Source of the DNA: Pseudomonadota bacterium
GTDB lineage: Bacteria > Pseudomonadota > Gammaproteobacteria > Burkholderiales > Burkholderiaceae_C
Assembly (NCBI GenBank): GCA_021846965.1
Contig: JAJZWA010000003.1
Coordinates: 62,001 to 126,000, forward strand
Direction: 5' to 3'
DNA length: 64,000 nucleotides
Positions 1 through 10,513 of the stretch are shown in pieces. The notes below the pieces were generated by a model that was not told the origin of the DNA, searched no databases, and saw only the letters and a list, made by a program, of their open reading frames with translations. How positions within the stretch are numbered: position 1 is the stretch's first letter; every line of letters starts with the position of its first letter. The translations under genes were made by a program, and so were the position numbers.

Positions 1-363
<363 letters not shown>

Positions 364-376
364 CGTGGTGGGGGGA

Positions 377-2350
377 TCAGACATCGACCTCGACGCGGTC
401 GCCGAAGGTCTCCATGAGTTCGCGCCGGGCCTGCGCCTCGCCCTTGCCCATCAGGCGCGTGAACAATTCGGCGGTGGCCTCGCTGCCCTCGCCGCCGAAA
501 GCCACTTTCGGCAGGCGCCGCGTGTCGGGATTGAGGGTGGTTTCCCACAACTGCTCGGCGCTCATCTCGCCCAGGCCCTTGAAGCGCGACACGCTCCAGG
601 CGCCTTCGCGCAGGCCGTCCTTGCGCAGGCGGTCGCAGATCGCCTGCAACTCGCCGTCGTCCAGCGCGTACAGCTTGGCCGCCGGCTTCCTTCCTCGCGC
701 GGGGGCATCCACGCGGTACAGCGGGGGACGCGCGACGTACACATGCCCGCGCTGCACCAGCTGCGGGAAATGGCGCAGGAACAAGGTGAGCAGCAGAACC
801 TGGATGTGCGAGCCGTCGACGTCGGCGTCGCTGAGGATGCAGATCTTTCCGTAGCGCAGCCCCGACAGGTCGACGTCGTCGTGCAGGCCGTGCGGATCCA
901 GGCCGATGGCCACCGCGATGTCGTGGATCTCCTGATTGGCGAACAGGCGGTCGCGCTCGACCTCCCAGGAGTTGAGCACCTTGCCGCGCAGCGGCAGCAC
1001 GGCCTGGAACTCCTTGTCGCGCCCCATCTTCGCCGAGCCTCCGGCGGAGTCCCCCTCCACCAGGAACAACTCGTTGCGGGAAATATCGCGGCTCTCGCAA
1101 TCGGTGAGCTTGCCGGGCAGCACCGCGATTCCCGAGCCCTTGCGGCGCTCGACGCGCTGCGCCGCGCGCTGGCGGCTCTGTGCCTGCGCGATCACCAGCT
1201 CGGCCAGCGCCTTGCCCTGCTCCACATGCTGGCTCAGCCAGAGCTCCAGCGCGGGGCGCACGAAGCCCGAGACCAGGCGCACCGCGTCGCGGCTGTTCAG
1301 GCGCTCCTTCATCTGGCCCTGGAACTGCGGATCCAGCACCTTGGCCGACAACACGTAGGAGGCGCGGGAGAACACGTCCTCCGGCAGCACCCGCAGACCC
1401 TTGGGCGACAGCGCGTGCAATTCGATGAAACCCTTCACCGCCTGGAACAAGCCCTCGCGCAGGCCCGCGTCGTGGGTACCGCCCGCCGGCGTGGGAATCA
1501 GGTTCACATAGGACTCGCGCAGCAGGCTGCCCTCCGCGCTGAAGGCCACGCACCACGAGGCGCCCTCGCCGGCCGCGAAGCCCTCGGTCTGCGCCTCGGC
1601 CGCGCCCTGGCCTTCGAATTCGAGCAGGACCGGCGTGTCCCCCAGGGCCTCGCGCAGATAGCCCCGCAGGCCCTGCTCATAGTGCCATTCGTGGGTCTCG
1701 CCGCTTTTCTCCACATGCAGTCGCACGCTGAGCCCGGGCAGGAGCACCGCCTTGCTGCGCAACAGATGCTGCAGTTCCCCCAGGGGCAACTGGGAGGAGT
1801 CGAAATAGCGCGCATCCGGCCACACACGCACGCGCGTGCCGTTGCGCGCTTCGCCGCGAGCCAGCGGACGGCTTTGCAGGGCCTGCACCGGCGCGCCGTC
1901 GGCGAAGGCCAGGAAACTGGCCTGCCCGTCGCGGTGCACCTCCACTTCCAGGCGCTTGGACAGCGCATTGGTGACGCTGACCCCCACCCCGTGCAGACCG
2001 CCGGAGAAGCGATAGGCCGCGCCGGCGTCGAGTTTGTCGAACTTGCCTCCCGCGTGGAGCTGGGTGAACACCAGTTCGACCACCGGCACGCCCTCCTCCG
2101 GATGCAGGCCCACCGGAATGCCCCGGCCATCGTCCTGCACGGTCACGCTGCCGTCGGCATGCACGATCACGTCGATGCGTGCCGCATGCCCCGCCAGGGC
2201 CTCGTCCGCGCAGTTGTCGATGACCTCCTGCACGATGTGCAGGGGATGCACGGTGGAGGTGTACATGCCCGGACGCTGCCTGACCGGCTCCAGGCCCTTG
2301 AGCACGCGAATCGACGCTTCGCTGTAGGTATCCCGCTTGCTGGTTCCCAT
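377..2350 (-). CDS. parE: DNA topoisomerase IV subunit B
   Basis: 657 aa, the usual ParE length and shorter than most GyrB. It is the ATPase half of topoisomerase IV. The N-terminal GHKL ATPase is seen in RPGMY (26-30), [21 protein letters not shown] and [11 protein letters not shown]. The Toprim domain has [10 protein letters not shown] and PLRGKVLN, followed by the C-terminal SRFKGLGEM segment. The start at 2350 gives [14 protein letters not shown], which matches the family; the reading frame stays open far upstream but without conserved sequence. It heads a parE-parC operon. A consensus DnaA box lies 6 bp upstream of the start codon and a 9-bp inverted repeat lies a further 60-80 bp upstream, so transcription may respond to DnaA or a dimeric repressor (inference). 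Confidence 0.97.
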   Translation of the reverse strand: MGTSKRDTYSEASIRVLKGLEPVRQRPGMYTSTVHPLHIVQEVIDNCADEALAGHAARIDVIVHADGSVTVQDDGRGIPVGLHPEEGVPVVELVFTQLHAGGKFDKLDAGAAYRFSGGLHGVGVSVTNALSKRLEVEVHRDGQASFLAFADGAPVQALQSRPLARGEARNGTRVRVWPDARYFDSSQLPLGELQHLLRSKAVLLPGLSVRLHVEKSGETHEWHYEQGLRGYLREALGDTPVLLEFEGQGAAEAQTEGFAAGEGASWCVAFSAEGSLLRESYVNLIPTPAGGTHDAGLREGLFQAVKGFIELHALSPKGLRVLPEDVFSRASYVLSAKVLDPQFQGQMKERLNSRDAVRLVSGFVRPALELWLSQHVEQGKALAELVIAQAQSRQRAAQRVERRKGSGIAVLPGKLTDCESRDISRNELFLVEGDSAGGSAKMGRDKEFQAVLPLRGKVLNSWEVERDRLFANQEIHDIAVAIGLDPHGLHDDVDLSGLRYGKICILSDADVDGSHIQVLLLTLFLRHFPQLVQRGHVYVARPPLYRVDAPARGRKPAAKLYALDDGELQAICDRLRKDGLREGAWSVSRFKGLGEMSAEQLWETTLNPDTRRLPKVAFGGEGSEATAELFTRLMGKGEAQARRELMETFGDRVEVDV

Positions 2351-2356
2351 CGACGC

Positions 2357-2387
2357 TTGTGGATAAAACCGAAGAATTGTGGACAAC
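2357..2387 (-). promoter_or_regulatory. DnaA-box cluster upstream of parE
   Basis: Positions 2357-2366 read TTGTGGATAA, the reverse complement of a consensus DnaA box (TTATCCACA). Positions 2378-2387 read TTGTGGACAA, a one-mismatch box. They sit 7-37 bp upstream of the parE start codon. The sequence match is direct; DnaA binding is inferred. Confidence 0.5.
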
Positions 2388-2425
2388 ACAGGGGGCCGGG
2401 TCGGACGGCGGAACCGCACGTTACT

Positions 2426-2446
2426 TATCCCCATCGAATGGGGATA
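2426..2446. promoter_or_regulatory. Perfect inverted repeat, candidate operator
   Basis: TATCCCCAT, CGA, ATGGGGATA: two exact 9-bp arms around a 3-bp centre, in the parE/methyltransferase divergent region. No run of T follows, so a terminator is unlikely. An operator for a dimeric regulator is the simplest reading. Confidence 0.45.
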
Positions 2447-2704
2447 GACCCGCCTGCGCAACACGCCAAAGCCTGCATTTATGCGTGTCGGCTCGGTGAT
2501 GCCCAAAAAACGGGCAGCTGCGCGCAGTCGCCTTCGAACTTGACAGACCGCCCGAGGCATTCTAAGGGGCCCCTCGCGCAACGCCGGACCACCTGGGCCC
2601 GGGCGCGCCGGCGGGCATCGACGCGAAGTCGGGCAAGGCGCGCCTGCGCTGTGCTTGAATGCGCGCATGCATCCGAGTCCGCACGGCCACGCGCGCCCGC
2701 TGTC

Positions 2705-3292
2705 ATGAATCCTTCCACGACCCCGCCGGCGGGCGACGCGCCCGCGCTCGCCGCCTCCGCATGGGTGATGCGATTCGCGCCGCTCATCCGCCCGGGGGCC
2801 GAGGTGCTCGACCTGGCCTGCGGCAGCGGGCGCCACGCGCGCGCTCTGGCCGCGGCCGGTCACCGGGTGCTGGGCGTGGACCGCGACGCCCTCGCGCTGC
2901 AGTCCCTGCACGGCCTGCCCGGGGTGAGGACCTTGCAGGCCGACCTGGAGAACGCGCCCTGGCCGCTGCACCAGCGCTTCGGCGCGGTGGTGGTCACGAA
3001 TTACCTGTGGCGCGAGCTGTTGCCGCAGATCGTGAGGAGCGTGGACGACGGCGGTGTGCTCCTGTACGAGACCTTCGCGCTGGGCCAGCAGACCATCGGA
3101 CGTCCGGCACGCACGCAGTTCCTGCTGCGCCCGGGAGAACTGCTCGAAGCCGTACGCGGCGAACTGCGCGTGGTGGCCTTCGAGGACGGATACCAGGCCC
3201 TGCCCCGCCCGGTGTTCCTGCAACGAATCTGCGCCGTGCGGGAAAGCGCCCCCGGCAGCATGGCCACGGACCCGCCCAAGTACAATCTGTGA
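2705..3292 (+). CDS. Class I SAM-dependent methyltransferase (TehB/UbiE-like fold), substrate unknown
   Basis: 195 aa. Motif [12 protein letters not shown] (about 34-44) binds the SAM methionine part, and the acidic residue in GVDRD near 59-61 is the expected ribose-binding position. The ADLENAPW segment and [12 protein letters not shown] fit motifs II-IV of Rossmann methyltransferases. The fold is clear but nothing identifies the substrate. The ATG at 2705 follows a long non-conserved open stretch and starts close to the domain. It lies 19 bp upstream of dapA and may be co-transcribed; a TACAAT hexamer at 3281-3286, in the last codons, could also serve as a -10 for dapA. Confidence 0.8.
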   Translation: MNPSTTPPAGDAPALAASAWVMRFAPLIRPGAEVLDLACGSGRHARALAAAGHRVLGVDRDALALQSLHGLPGVRTLQADLENAPWPLHQRFGAVVVTNYLWRELLPQIVRSVDDGGVLLYETFALGQQTIGRPARTQFLLRPGELLEAVRGELRVVAFEDGYQALPRPVFLQRICAVRESAPGSMATDPPKYNL

Positions 3293-3311
3293 ATTTGGAC
3301 AAGCGGCTGGC

Positions 3312-4199
3312 ATGAACACCATCACTGGCAGCATCGTGGCCCTGGTCACGCCCATGCACGAGGACGGCAGCGTCGACTTCGACGCGCTGCGTCGCCTCAT
3401 CGACTGGCACATCGCCGAGGGCACCGATTGCATCGGGGTCGTCGGAACCACCGGAGAGTCCCCGACGGTCGACGTCGAGGAGCACCAGCAGATCATCCGG
3501 GTCGCGGTCGAGCAGGCCGCGGGGCGGGTTCCGATCATGGCCGGCGCCGGCGCCAACTCCACCGCCGAGGCCATCGAGCTTTCGCATTTCTGCCGCGAGG
3601 TGGGCGCCGACTGCACGCTGCAGGTCGTGCCCTACTACAACAAGCCCACCCAGGAAGGCATCTATCGCCACTTCCGCGCCATCGCCGAAGCCGCGGACAT
3701 CCCGATGGTGCTGTACAACGTGCCGGGCCGCACCGTGGCCGACGTGCAGGCCGACACCGTGCTGCGCCTGGCGGACATCCCCAACATCGTGGGCATCAAG
3801 GAAGCCACGGGCAACATCGACCGCGCGCTGCAGATCCTGCGCAAGGCCCCGAAGGACTTCGCGGTCTACTCGGGCGATGACTTCACCGCGCTGGCGCTGA
3901 TGCTGGTGGGCGGCAAGGGCAATGTCAGCGTCACCGCCAACGTGGCGCCGCGCCTGATGCACGACATGTGCATGGCCGCGGTGGCCGGGCGCGCGCGCGA
4001 GGCCACCGAGATGCACATGCGCATGATGGATCTGAACACCCTGCTGATGTGCGAGCCCAACCCCACTGCGGTGAAGTGGGCGCTGGCCGCCATGGGCCGT
4101 ATCGAGGGCGGCATCCGACTGCCGCTGGTGCCCCTGAGCAGCCGGCACGACGAACTTCGCAGCGCGCTGGCCGCGCTGGGCATTCCCGTTCTTCACTGA
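3312..4199 (+). CDS. dapA: 4-hydroxy-tetrahydrodipicolinate synthase
   Basis: 295 aa, typical DapA length. It condenses pyruvate with aspartate semialdehyde in the diaminopimelate/lysine pathway (cytoplasm). The Schiff-base Lys is K163 in GIKEATGN. The catalytic triad region is T46-T47 in GTTGES and Y135 in YNVPGR, with R140 at the substrate entry, all aligned with E. coli K161, T44-T45, Y133 and R138. bamC starts 11 bp downstream, the same dapA-bamC order as in E. coli, so the pair is probably co-transcribed. Confidence 0.97.
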   Translation: MNTITGSIVALVTPMHEDGSVDFDALRRLIDWHIAEGTDCIGVVGTTGESPTVDVEEHQQIIRVAVEQAAGRVPIMAGAGANSTAEAIELSHFCREVGADCTLQVVPYYNKPTQEGIYRHFRAIAEAADIPMVLYNVPGRTVADVQADTVLRLADIPNIVGIKEATGNIDRALQILRKAPKDFAVYSGDDFTALALMLVGGKGNVSVTANVAPRLMHDMCMAAVAGRAREATEMHMRMMDLNTLLMCEPNPTAVKWALAAMGRIEGGIRLPLVPLSSRHDELRSALAALGIPVLH

Positions 4200-4210
4200 C
4201 CACTCACGCC

Positions 4211-5383
4211 ATGCGCCGAAACCCCGTACGCAGCCTGCCCCACGCGCGTCTGTCCTGCCTAGCCGCGGCCCTTGCCGCGGCCTTCGCGCTCGGCGGCTGC
4301 TCCTCGCTCGGAGACACCTTCCAGGGTCACGACGTGGATTACCAGAGCGCCAAGGCCGGTCCGACGCTGGACATTCCCCCCGACCTCACGCAACTGGCGC
4401 GCAACCAGCGTTACATCGTGCCCGAGGGGTCGGGCAAGCAGGATTCGGTCAGCGCGCTGGCCTACCAGAGCACCGTGCAGCAGACCCAGCAGCAGGTGCA
4501 GAGCAACGCGGTGCTGCCGGAGTTCCCGGGCATGCACATCGAGCAGAAGGGCACGCAGCGCTGGCTGGTGATCGACGCGCCGCCGCAGGCCCTGTGGGAC
4601 AAGGTGCAGACCTTCTGGCAGCAGAACGGCTTCTATCTCACGGAGGCCAACCGTGAGATCGGCGTGATGCAGACCGACTGGGCCGAGAACCACGCCAAGC
4701 TTCCGCAGGACCTGATCCGCAAATACCTGGGCAAGGTGTTCGACAGCCTGTACGACACCGGCGAGCGCGACCGCTACCGCACGGTGTTCGAGCGCAGCCC
4801 GGACGGCAAGGCCACGCAGATCTTCATCAGCCACCAGACCATGGTGGAGGTCTACACCGACACCCAGCACACGCAGACCACCTGGCAGCCCGGCACGCCA
4901 GACCCCACCCTGGACGAGATCTTCCTGCGCAAGCTCATGGTCAGCCTGGGCGCCAGCGATGCGCAGGCCAAGGCCGAGATCGCCACCGCGCAGCAGCAGG
5001 CCCAGCAGGCGCCGCGTGCGGTGCTGATCGACGGCGGCCGCGCGCTGCAGCTGCCCGACGACATGGAGCAGGCCTGGCGCCGTGTCAGCCTGGCGCTGAA
5101 CACCGCGGGGTTCACGGTCACGGAGCGCGACCGCAGCGCGGGAAGCTTCGACGTGCGCTACGTGGACCCGCAGGCTGCACTGAAGGCCGAGAAGGACAAG
5201 GAAGGCTTTTTCGGCAAGCTGTTCGGCCACAAGAACCAGACGGTCAAGCCGGAAAAGCTGCGCATTTCCGTGCAGGCGGCCGGCACCGGCTCGCAGGTCA
5301 CCGTCCAGTCGCTGGACGGCGGCTCCGATGCCGCGGCCTCGGAATCCAACATCCTGAACATCCTGCAACAGCAGCTGCAGTAG
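4211..5383 (+). CDS. bamC: Outer membrane assembly lipoprotein BamC (NlpB)
   Basis: 390 aa. The signal peptide ends in a lipobox LGGC with the lipidated Cys at residue 30. An unstructured segment follows (LDIPPDLTQL and onward), as in E. coli BamC where it contacts BamD, then two helix-grip domains. The start at 4211 gives a complete lipoprotein signal, whereas the longer frame into dapA does not. BamC is an accessory subunit of the beta-barrel assembly machine on the inner face of the outer membrane. Its position behind dapA supports the call. Confidence 0.93.
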   Translation: MRRNPVRSLPHARLSCLAAALAAAFALGGCSSLGDTFQGHDVDYQSAKAGPTLDIPPDLTQLARNQRYIVPEGSGKQDSVSALAYQSTVQQTQQQVQSNAVLPEFPGMHIEQKGTQRWLVIDAPPQALWDKVQTFWQQNGFYLTEANREIGVMQTDWAENHAKLPQDLIRKYLGKVFDSLYDTGERDRYRTVFERSPDGKATQIFISHQTMVEVYTDTQHTQTTWQPGTPDPTLDEIFLRKLMVSLGASDAQAKAEIATAQQQAQQAPRAVLIDGGRALQLPDDMEQAWRRVSLALNTAGFTVTERDRSAGSFDVRYVDPQAALKAEKDKEGFFGKLFGHKNQTVKPEKLRISVQAAGTGSQVTVQSLDGGSDAAASESNILNILQQQLQ

Positions 5384-5400
5384 TCCGCGGCGGGCCGCGC

Positions 5401-5444
5401 ACCGGCACGGCCCTGCCCCTTCGGATCCGGCCCATCGTGCCGGT
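5401..5444. terminator. Hairpin between convergent bamC and the desaturase gene
   Basis: ACCGGCACG (5401-5409) pairs perfectly with CGTGCCGGT (5436-5444) across a 26-nt loop, between two convergent genes. There is no poly-T tract, so it is at best a weak bidirectional terminator or an mRNA 3'-end stabiliser. Confidence 0.35.
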
Positions 5445-5452
5445 TCCGGGTT

Positions 5453-6652
5453 TCAGGCGTAGCTGCGCACCTGCAGCGACAAGGATCGGAGCGCGGCGAT
5501 GCCGCTGTGCTCGGCGCGCTGGCACCAGTCCTGCAGGCGTTGGCGCAGTTGCTCCGCCGAGGCCGAGGAGTGCAGCCATACTTCGCTGAGTTCCTCGCGC
5601 ATGCGCAGCAGCGTGCTCAGGCCCGAATTGCCGGACGCCGCCGCGTCGATCACCGCGCGCGAGGGAGCATCCAGCATGTCGGGCTCGCGCACCACCAGGC
5701 GGCGCGCCGCGCGCAGCGCGCGCAGGCGCGACGGCTCGCCACCCGAGGCGCGCACATGGCGCAATTCCTCGCGCAGCGCGCGCCGCAGCTCGCGTGCATA
5801 GCGCGCCATCAGGTCGTAGCGGTTGGCGATCACGCTCTGCAGCAGCGCGGTGTCCACCAGCGGGCGCAGCTCGCCCAGACGCGCCTTGGGCGGCAGCTTG
5901 CGCACCCGCGCCAGGCCCAGCGCGCGGAACAGCTGGATGTAGCCCCAGCCCAGATCGAATTCCCACCACTTGATCGACAGCTTCGCCGAGGTCGGGAAGG
6001 TGTGGTGATTGTTGTGCAGTTCCTCGCCGCCGATGATCAACCCCCACGGGGACACGTTGCGACTGGCGTCGCGACTGCTGAAATTGCGATAGCCCCAGAA
6101 GTGCCCCAGGCCGTTGACCACGCCGGCGGCCCAGAAGGGGATCCACAGCATCTGCACCGCCCAGACGGTGGCGCCCAGCGCGCCGAACAGCAGCAGGTCG
6201 ACGATCAGCATCAGGCCCACGCCCTGCCAGGGCAGGCCGGCGTAGACCCGGCGCTCCAGCCAGTCATTCGGCGTGCCATGGCCGAAACGCTCCAGGGTGT
6301 TCGGATTGGCTGCCTCGGCCCGGTACAGCTCGGCACCGCGCAACATGACCTCGCCAATGCCCTTGACCACCGGGCTGTGGGGGTCTTCCTCGGTTTCACA
6401 CTTGGCATGGTGCTTGCGGTGCACCGCCACCCACTGGCGCGTGGACATGCCGGTGCCCAGCCAGAGCCACAGCCGGAACAGGTGCATCAAGGCGGGGTGC
6501 AGGTCCAGCGCGCGGTGCGCCTGGGAACGGTGCAGGTACACCGTGACCGCCACGATCGTAAGGTGGCAGCTGAGCAGCGTGTACGCCACCATGGTGCCGA
6601 TTCCGGCATGCCACAGGCCGTGAGCGGCCCAATCTTGCAAAACTTCGAACAT
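5453..6652 (-). CDS. Membrane fatty-acid (acyl-lipid or acyl-CoA) desaturase
   Basis: 399 aa from the ATG at 6652, which has GGA seven bases upstream; an in-frame ATG at 6664 is also possible. It is an integral di-iron desaturase, making monounsaturated membrane lipids. The three histidine boxes are present: HRSQAH (41-46), HRKHH (78-82) and HNNHH (213-217). Hydrophobic segments flank box 1 and the 145-180 region. The Arg-rich C-terminal 120 residues are soluble, as in DesA/DesB-type enzymes of Pseudomonas and Burkholderiales. Regiospecificity cannot be told from sequence. It is convergent with bamC and next to rsmB, with no functional link evident. Confidence 0.9.
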   Translation of the reverse strand: MFEVLQDWAAHGLWHAGIGTMVAYTLLSCHLTIVAVTVYLHRSQAHRALDLHPALMHLFRLWLWLGTGMSTRQWVAVHRKHHAKCETEEDPHSPVVKGIGEVMLRGAELYRAEAANPNTLERFGHGTPNDWLERRVYAGLPWQGVGLMLIVDLLLFGALGATVWAVQMLWIPFWAAGVVNGLGHFWGYRNFSSRDASRNVSPWGLIIGGEELHNNHHTFPTSAKLSIKWWEFDLGWGYIQLFRALGLARVRKLPPKARLGELRPLVDTALLQSVIANRYDLMARYARELRRALREELRHVRASGGEPSRLRALRAARRLVVREPDMLDAPSRAVIDAAASGNSGLSTLLRMREELSEVWLHSSASAEQLRQRLQDWCQRAEHSGIAALRSLSLQVRSYA

Positions 6653-6800
6653 CGGTGATTCCATCCCTGCGCCGGCGGCCGGGGCCGTGGCGCGAACCGG
6701 GCGCAACGCGCCCCTGCCGCCGCCCGGCAAAACCCGGGCCTGTGCCCCCAGCATACCCCAGCAGCGCCGGGGAGTGCATCGGCGACGGCCCGGGCAGGGT

Positions 6801-8090
6801 TCAGGGCTTGCGCTCGAGCACTGCGGCGAAGAATCCGTCGGTGCCCTGACGCTGGGGCCACAGGCGCAGCCAGGGCCCCTCGATGGTCCCGGGAAGCTGC
6901 TGCTGGCGCCACCAGTCGGCGGCGTCGAGCAGGCTCCAGCCGGGATGCGCATCCAGGAAGGCCTGCACCACCTGCTGGTTCTCGGCCTGCAGCAGACTGC
7001 AGGTGGCGTACACCAGGCGCCCCCCCGGCTTGAGCAGGCGCGCTGCCTGCTCCAGGATGGAGCCCTGCTGCTGCGCCAGGCGCGCCACCTCGGCCTCCGT
7101 ACTGCGCCATTTGAGATCGGGATTGCGCCGCAGCGTGCCCACGCCGCTGCAGGGTGCGTCCACCAGCACGCGATCGATCTTGCCGGCGAGGCGCTGCACA
7201 CGCTCGTCGCGCTCGCCGCGTATGGCCACCGGATAGACGTTCGACAGCCCGCTTCGCGCCAGGCGCGGGCGCAGGCGATCCAGACGGGCCTGGGAAACGT
7301 CGAAGGCATACAGGCGACCGCTGCCGCGCATCATGGCCCCCAGCGCCAGGGTCTTGCCCCCGGCGCCGGCGCAGAAATCCACGACCATCTCGCCGCGCCG
7401 CGGCGCCAGCAGCAGGCCCAGCAACTGACTGCCCTCGTCCTGCACCTCCACCAGGCCTTGCTCGAAGGCGGCGCTGCGCTGCAGGGCCGGCTTGCCCTGC
7501 ACCCTCAGGCCCCAGGGTGACAGCGGCGTGGGCTCGCTGTCGATGCCCTGCTCGCGCAGCGCCTCGCGGGCCTGGTCGCGCGTGCCCTTGAGCAGGTTCG
7601 CGCGCAGGTCCAGCGGCGCCGGTCGCAGCAAGGCCTCGGCCAGGGCCTCGAATTCGCCCCCGCATTCCTGCTGCAGGCGCGTGGCCAGCCAGTCGGGCAG
7701 GCTGTAGCGAACGGCGACCGGCAGGCCGCCCAGGTCCTGCGCCAGCGCCTGGGCGCGCCATTCCAGGAGGGCAGCCGCGAAGCCGGCCGTGGCCACGTCG
7801 CCCTGCCAGCCCAGGGCCAGCAGGCGAAGCTCCATGCTGCCCGAGGGAGCCGACTGCGCGAGCTGGCGCCACAGGCGCAGGTTGCGCACCACGCCGTACA
7901 CGGTCTCGGCCAGCACGTGGCGCTCGCGCTGGCCCAGGCGCGCGTGGGCCCGGAAATAACGCGACACCACCGCATCCGCGGGAAACTCGAAGCGCAGCAC
8001 TTCGCGCAGCAGCTCCTCTGCGGACTCGAGCAGACCCGCGCGCGGGCGGCCGGCGCCCTTGCGCGGCGTGGACCTGCGCTCGGCGCTCAT
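6801..8090 (-). CDS. rsmB: 16S rRNA (cytosine(967)-C(5))-methyltransferase
   Basis: 429 aa. The N-terminal NusB-like RNA-binding domain (about 15-150) is followed by a Rossmann methyltransferase of the NOL1/NOP2/Sun family. VVDFCAGAGGKTLAL is motif I, VDAPCSGVGTLRRNPD is motif IV, and YATCSLL carries the catalytic Cys of motif VI. It methylates C967 of 16S rRNA. Its start codon overlaps the purN stop by 4 bp (ATGA), so the two are probably translationally coupled. Confidence 0.95.
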   Translation of the reverse strand: MSAERRSTPRKGAGRPRAGLLESAEELLREVLRFEFPADAVVSRYFRAHARLGQRERHVLAETVYGVVRNLRLWRQLAQSAPSGSMELRLLALGWQGDVATAGFAAALLEWRAQALAQDLGGLPVAVRYSLPDWLATRLQQECGGEFEALAEALLRPAPLDLRANLLKGTRDQAREALREQGIDSEPTPLSPWGLRVQGKPALQRSAAFEQGLVEVQDEGSQLLGLLLAPRRGEMVVDFCAGAGGKTLALGAMMRGSGRLYAFDVSQARLDRLRPRLARSGLSNVYPVAIRGERDERVQRLAGKIDRVLVDAPCSGVGTLRRNPDLKWRSTEAEVARLAQQQGSILEQAARLLKPGGRLVYATCSLLQAENQQVVQAFLDAHPGWSLLDAADWWRQQQLPGTIEGPWLRLWPQRQGTDGFFAAVLERKP

Positions 8091-8722
8091 CGCCCCGCCT
8101 CCACGGCGTCCAGCACGCGCACGCGCTGGCCCTGCACGCGCAGGCGCCCTTCGAGCAGCGCACGCACGGCCTGGGGATAGATGCGGTGTTCCTGCTCGAG
8201 CACCCGTGCCGCCAGGCTGGCCTCGGTATCGTCGTCGAGCACCGGCACCGCGGCCTGCGCCACGATCGGCCCGGCATCCACCTCGGGCGTGACCAGGTGC
8301 ACGGTCGCGCCATGCAGCTTCACCCCGGCCTCGAGGGCCCGGCGATGGGTGTGCAGGCCGGCGAAGGCGGGCAGCAGCGAGGGGTGCACGTTGATCAGCC
8401 GGCCCTCGTAGCGCCGCACGAACCACGGCGTGAGCAGGCGCATGAAGCCGGCCAGCACGACCGCGGCGGGGGCGTGCGCATCGATGCGCCGCGCGAGCTC
8501 GCGGTCGTAGTCCTCGCGACTGGGCGCGGTGCGATGGTCCAGCACCTCGCAGGCGATGCCGCGCTCGGCGGCGAATCGAAGCCCGGGGGCGTCCGCGCGG
8601 TTGCTGATGACGGCGGCCACGCGCGCCGCCCAGGCCTGTTCGGCGCAGGCGTTGACGATGGCCTGGAGATTGGATCCGGCGCCGGAAATCAAAATGACGA
8701 TCGAAGGGACTTGCTCGGGCAT
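8087..8722 (-). CDS. purN: Phosphoribosylglycinamide formyltransferase
   Basis: 211 aa. It formylates GAR to FGAR with 10-formyl-THF, the third step of purine synthesis. It shows [14 protein letters not shown] at the N-terminus, the folate-site segment [10 protein letters not shown], and [14 protein letters not shown], whose His and neighbouring residues form the catalytic region. The start at 8722 gives [14 protein letters not shown]. It is first in a purN-rsmB pair. Confidence 0.96.
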   Translation of the reverse strand: MPEQVPSIVILISGAGSNLQAIVNACAEQAWAARVAAVISNRADAPGLRFAAERGIACEVLDHRTAPSREDYDRELARRIDAHAPAAVVLAGFMRLLTPWFVRRYEGRLINVHPSLLPAFAGLHTHRRALEAGVKLHGATVHLVTPEVDAGPIVAQAAVPVLDDDTEASLAARVLEQEHRIYPQAVRALLEGRLRVQGQRVRVLDAVEAGR

Positions 8723-8813
8723 GGCCGGCAGTGTAGTGGCGCCCAGGGGCGATGCCGCGGCTGGCAGCCCGCGCCGGCCCATAATGATGGTTTCGCGCCC
8801 TCTTTTCGTCGCC

Positions 8814-9314
8814 ATGAAATGCCCCTTTTGCCAGCATCCCGACACCCAGGTGGTGGAGACCCGCGAGGTCGAGGACGCCACGGCGCTGCGCCGACGCCGA
8901 CGCTGCGCGGGTTGCGACAAGCGCTTCACCACCTATGAACGCGCCGAGGTGAGCTTCCCCTCGGTGGTCAAGAAGGATGGCCGGCGGGTGGACTATTCCC
9001 GCGACAAGCTGGCCGCGTCGCTGGCGCTGGCGCTGCGCAAGCGCCCGGTTCCCGCCGAGGAGGTGGACGCGGCGATCGGGCGCATCGAGCAGCGCCTGTT
9101 GCAGACGGGGGTGCGCGAGCTGGATTCGGCGCGCATCGGGGAATGGGTGATGGACGAGCTCAAGCGCCTGGACGAGGTGTCCTACGTGCGCTTCGCCTCG
9201 GTCTATCGCAGTTTCAAGGATCCGGCGCAGTTCGTGCAGATCCTGGAGGAGATGGCCCGCGGCGCGCAGGTGCGCGCCGCGCCGCGCCGCAGCCCGCGGA
9301 GCCCGCGCAAATGA
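8814..9314 (+). CDS. nrdR: Transcriptional repressor NrdR
   Basis: 166 aa. NrdR represses ribonucleotide reductase genes when its ATP-cone binds (d)ATP. The zinc ribbon uses C3, C6, C31 and C34 with an Arg-rich stretch between the pairs. The ATP-cone (about 45-135) begins with [17 protein letters not shown]. The last 15-20 residues are a basic tail. The start at 8814 places the first Cys at residue 3, as in the family. The stop overlaps the ribD start by 4 bp; nrdR-ribD linkage is common in proteobacteria. Confidence 0.96.
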   Translation: MKCPFCQHPDTQVVETREVEDATALRRRRRCAGCDKRFTTYERAEVSFPSVVKKDGRRVDYSRDKLAASLALALRKRPVPAEEVDAAIGRIEQRLLQTGVRELDSARIGEWVMDELKRLDEVSYVRFASVYRSFKDPAQFVQILEEMARGAQVRAAPRRSPRSPRK

Positions 9315-10513
9315 GCGCCCCCGAGACGCCGGGGATCGCGCAGGCAGAAGGCGTCCCGCCGCGGGGCCACGGCCCGGCCCAGCGGCCCTCGCCCCAGGAG
9401 GAACTGGACCTGCGCATGATGCGCCGCGCACTGCAACTGGCCGGGCGCGTGCTGTACCGCACCAGCCCGAATCCGCGCGTGGGCTGCGTGCTGGTGCGCG
9501 ACGGCCACGTGCTGGCCGAAGGCGCCACCGAGGAGGCCGGCAGCCGCCACGCCGAAGCCGTGGCCCTCGCCGAGGCGAAGCGCCGCGGCATCGACCCGCG
9601 CGGCGCCACCGCCTATGTCAGCCTGGAGCCCTGCTCGCACCATGGTCGCACGCCACCCTGCGCCGACGCCCTGGTGGCCGCCGGCGTGGCGCGCGTGGTC
9701 GCGGCCGCGCGCGATCCAAATCCGCTGGTCGACGGCGGCGGCCTGCAGCGCCTGCGCGACGCCGGGGTGCACGTGGAGTGCGGGCTGCTGGAAAACGAAT
9801 CGCGCGAGCTCAACCTGGGCTTTTTCTCGCGCATCGAGCGCGGGCGTCCCTGGCTGCGCCTGAAGGTGGCGAGTTCGCTGGACGGCATCACCGCGCTGCC
9901 CAACGGCTCCAGCCAATGGATCACTGGGCCGGCCGCGCGCGCCGATGCCCACCACTGGCGCGCGCGCGCCTGCGCGGTGCTCACGGGCATCGGCACGGTG
10001 CGCGACGACGACCCCCGGCTGGACGTGCGCCACGTGGCCACCACGCGCCAGCCCTGGCGGGTGGTGGTGGACAGCCGCCTGGAGCTCAAGCCCCAGGCCA
10101 GGCTGCTGCGCCATGGCGACCCCGCCCGGGTGCTGGTGGCCCATGCCCTCGACCCCGCCGAGGCTGCGCGCCGCGCAGGCGCGCTGCTCGATCTCGGCGT
10201 GCAGCTGCTGGCGGTGCCCGGCGATGCCGACAAGCCCGGCAAGGTGGATCTGCGCGAACTCATGCACCTGCTGGCGCAACGCCAGCTCGGCGAACTCCAC
10301 GTCGAGGCCGGCGCCCGGCTGAATGCCTCGCTGCTGGAAGCGGGCGTGGTCGACGAATTGCTGGTCTACCAGGCTCCGCTGCTGCTCGGCCAGGGCGCGG
10401 GCATCGGCCCCTTCGGGCCGCTGCAGGCCCCCTCGGAGGGCCTGCGCCTGCACCGCGTGGAAGTGCTGCCGATCGGCGCCGACTATCGCTGGCGCGGACG
10501 TCTGGGCGGCTGA
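9311..10513 (+). CDS. ribD: Bifunctional riboflavin deaminase/reductase
   Basis: 400 aa. The N-terminal deaminase has the zinc motif [10 protein letters not shown] and [13 protein letters not shown] (about 80-120). The C-terminal reductase begins [13 protein letters not shown]. Together they convert the pyrimidine from GTP cyclohydrolase II to 5-amino-6-ribitylamino-uracil 5'-phosphate. The N-terminus carries about 40 extra Pro/Gly-rich residues if the ATG overlapping the nrdR stop (ATGA) is used. The 3' end runs 31 bp into the 3' end of the opposing nusB. No ribE (riboflavin synthase) follows, unlike many relatives. Confidence 0.95.
   Translation: MSAPETPGIAQAEGVPPRGHGPAQRPSPQEELDLRMMRRALQLAGRVLYRTSPNPRVGCVLVRDGHVLAEGATEEAGSRHAEAVALAEAKRRGIDPRGATAYVSLEPCSHHGRTPPCADALVAAGVARVVAAARDPNPLVDGGGLQRLRDAGVHVECGLLENESRELNLGFFSRIERGRPWLRLKVASSLDGITALPNGSSQWITGPAARADAHHWRARACAVLTGIGTVRDDDPRLDVRHVATTRQPWRVVVDSRLELKPQARLLRHGDPARVLVAHALDPAEAARRAGALLDLGVQLLAVPGDADKPGKVDLRELMHLLAQRQLGELHVEAGARLNASLLEAGVVDELLVYQAPLLLGQGAGIGPFGPLQAPSEGLRLHRVEVLPIGADYRWRGRLGG

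Larger units (their letters stand above)
2351..2704. other. 354-bp divergent intergenic region between parE and the methyltransferase gene
   Basis: No credible gene. It contains a DnaA-box cluster, a perfect inverted repeat (both listed separately), and TTGACA at 2540-2545 on the + strand that could be a -35 element, although I find no good -10 at the right distance. ATG-initiated ORFs crossing it are shadows. Confidence 0.6.

Noticed and set aside
5507-6658. A 383-codon + strand frame opposite the desaturase
   Set aside because: The minus strand has three intact histidine boxes in a 399-residue desaturase; the + frame is Gln/His/Arg-rich low-complexity shadow.
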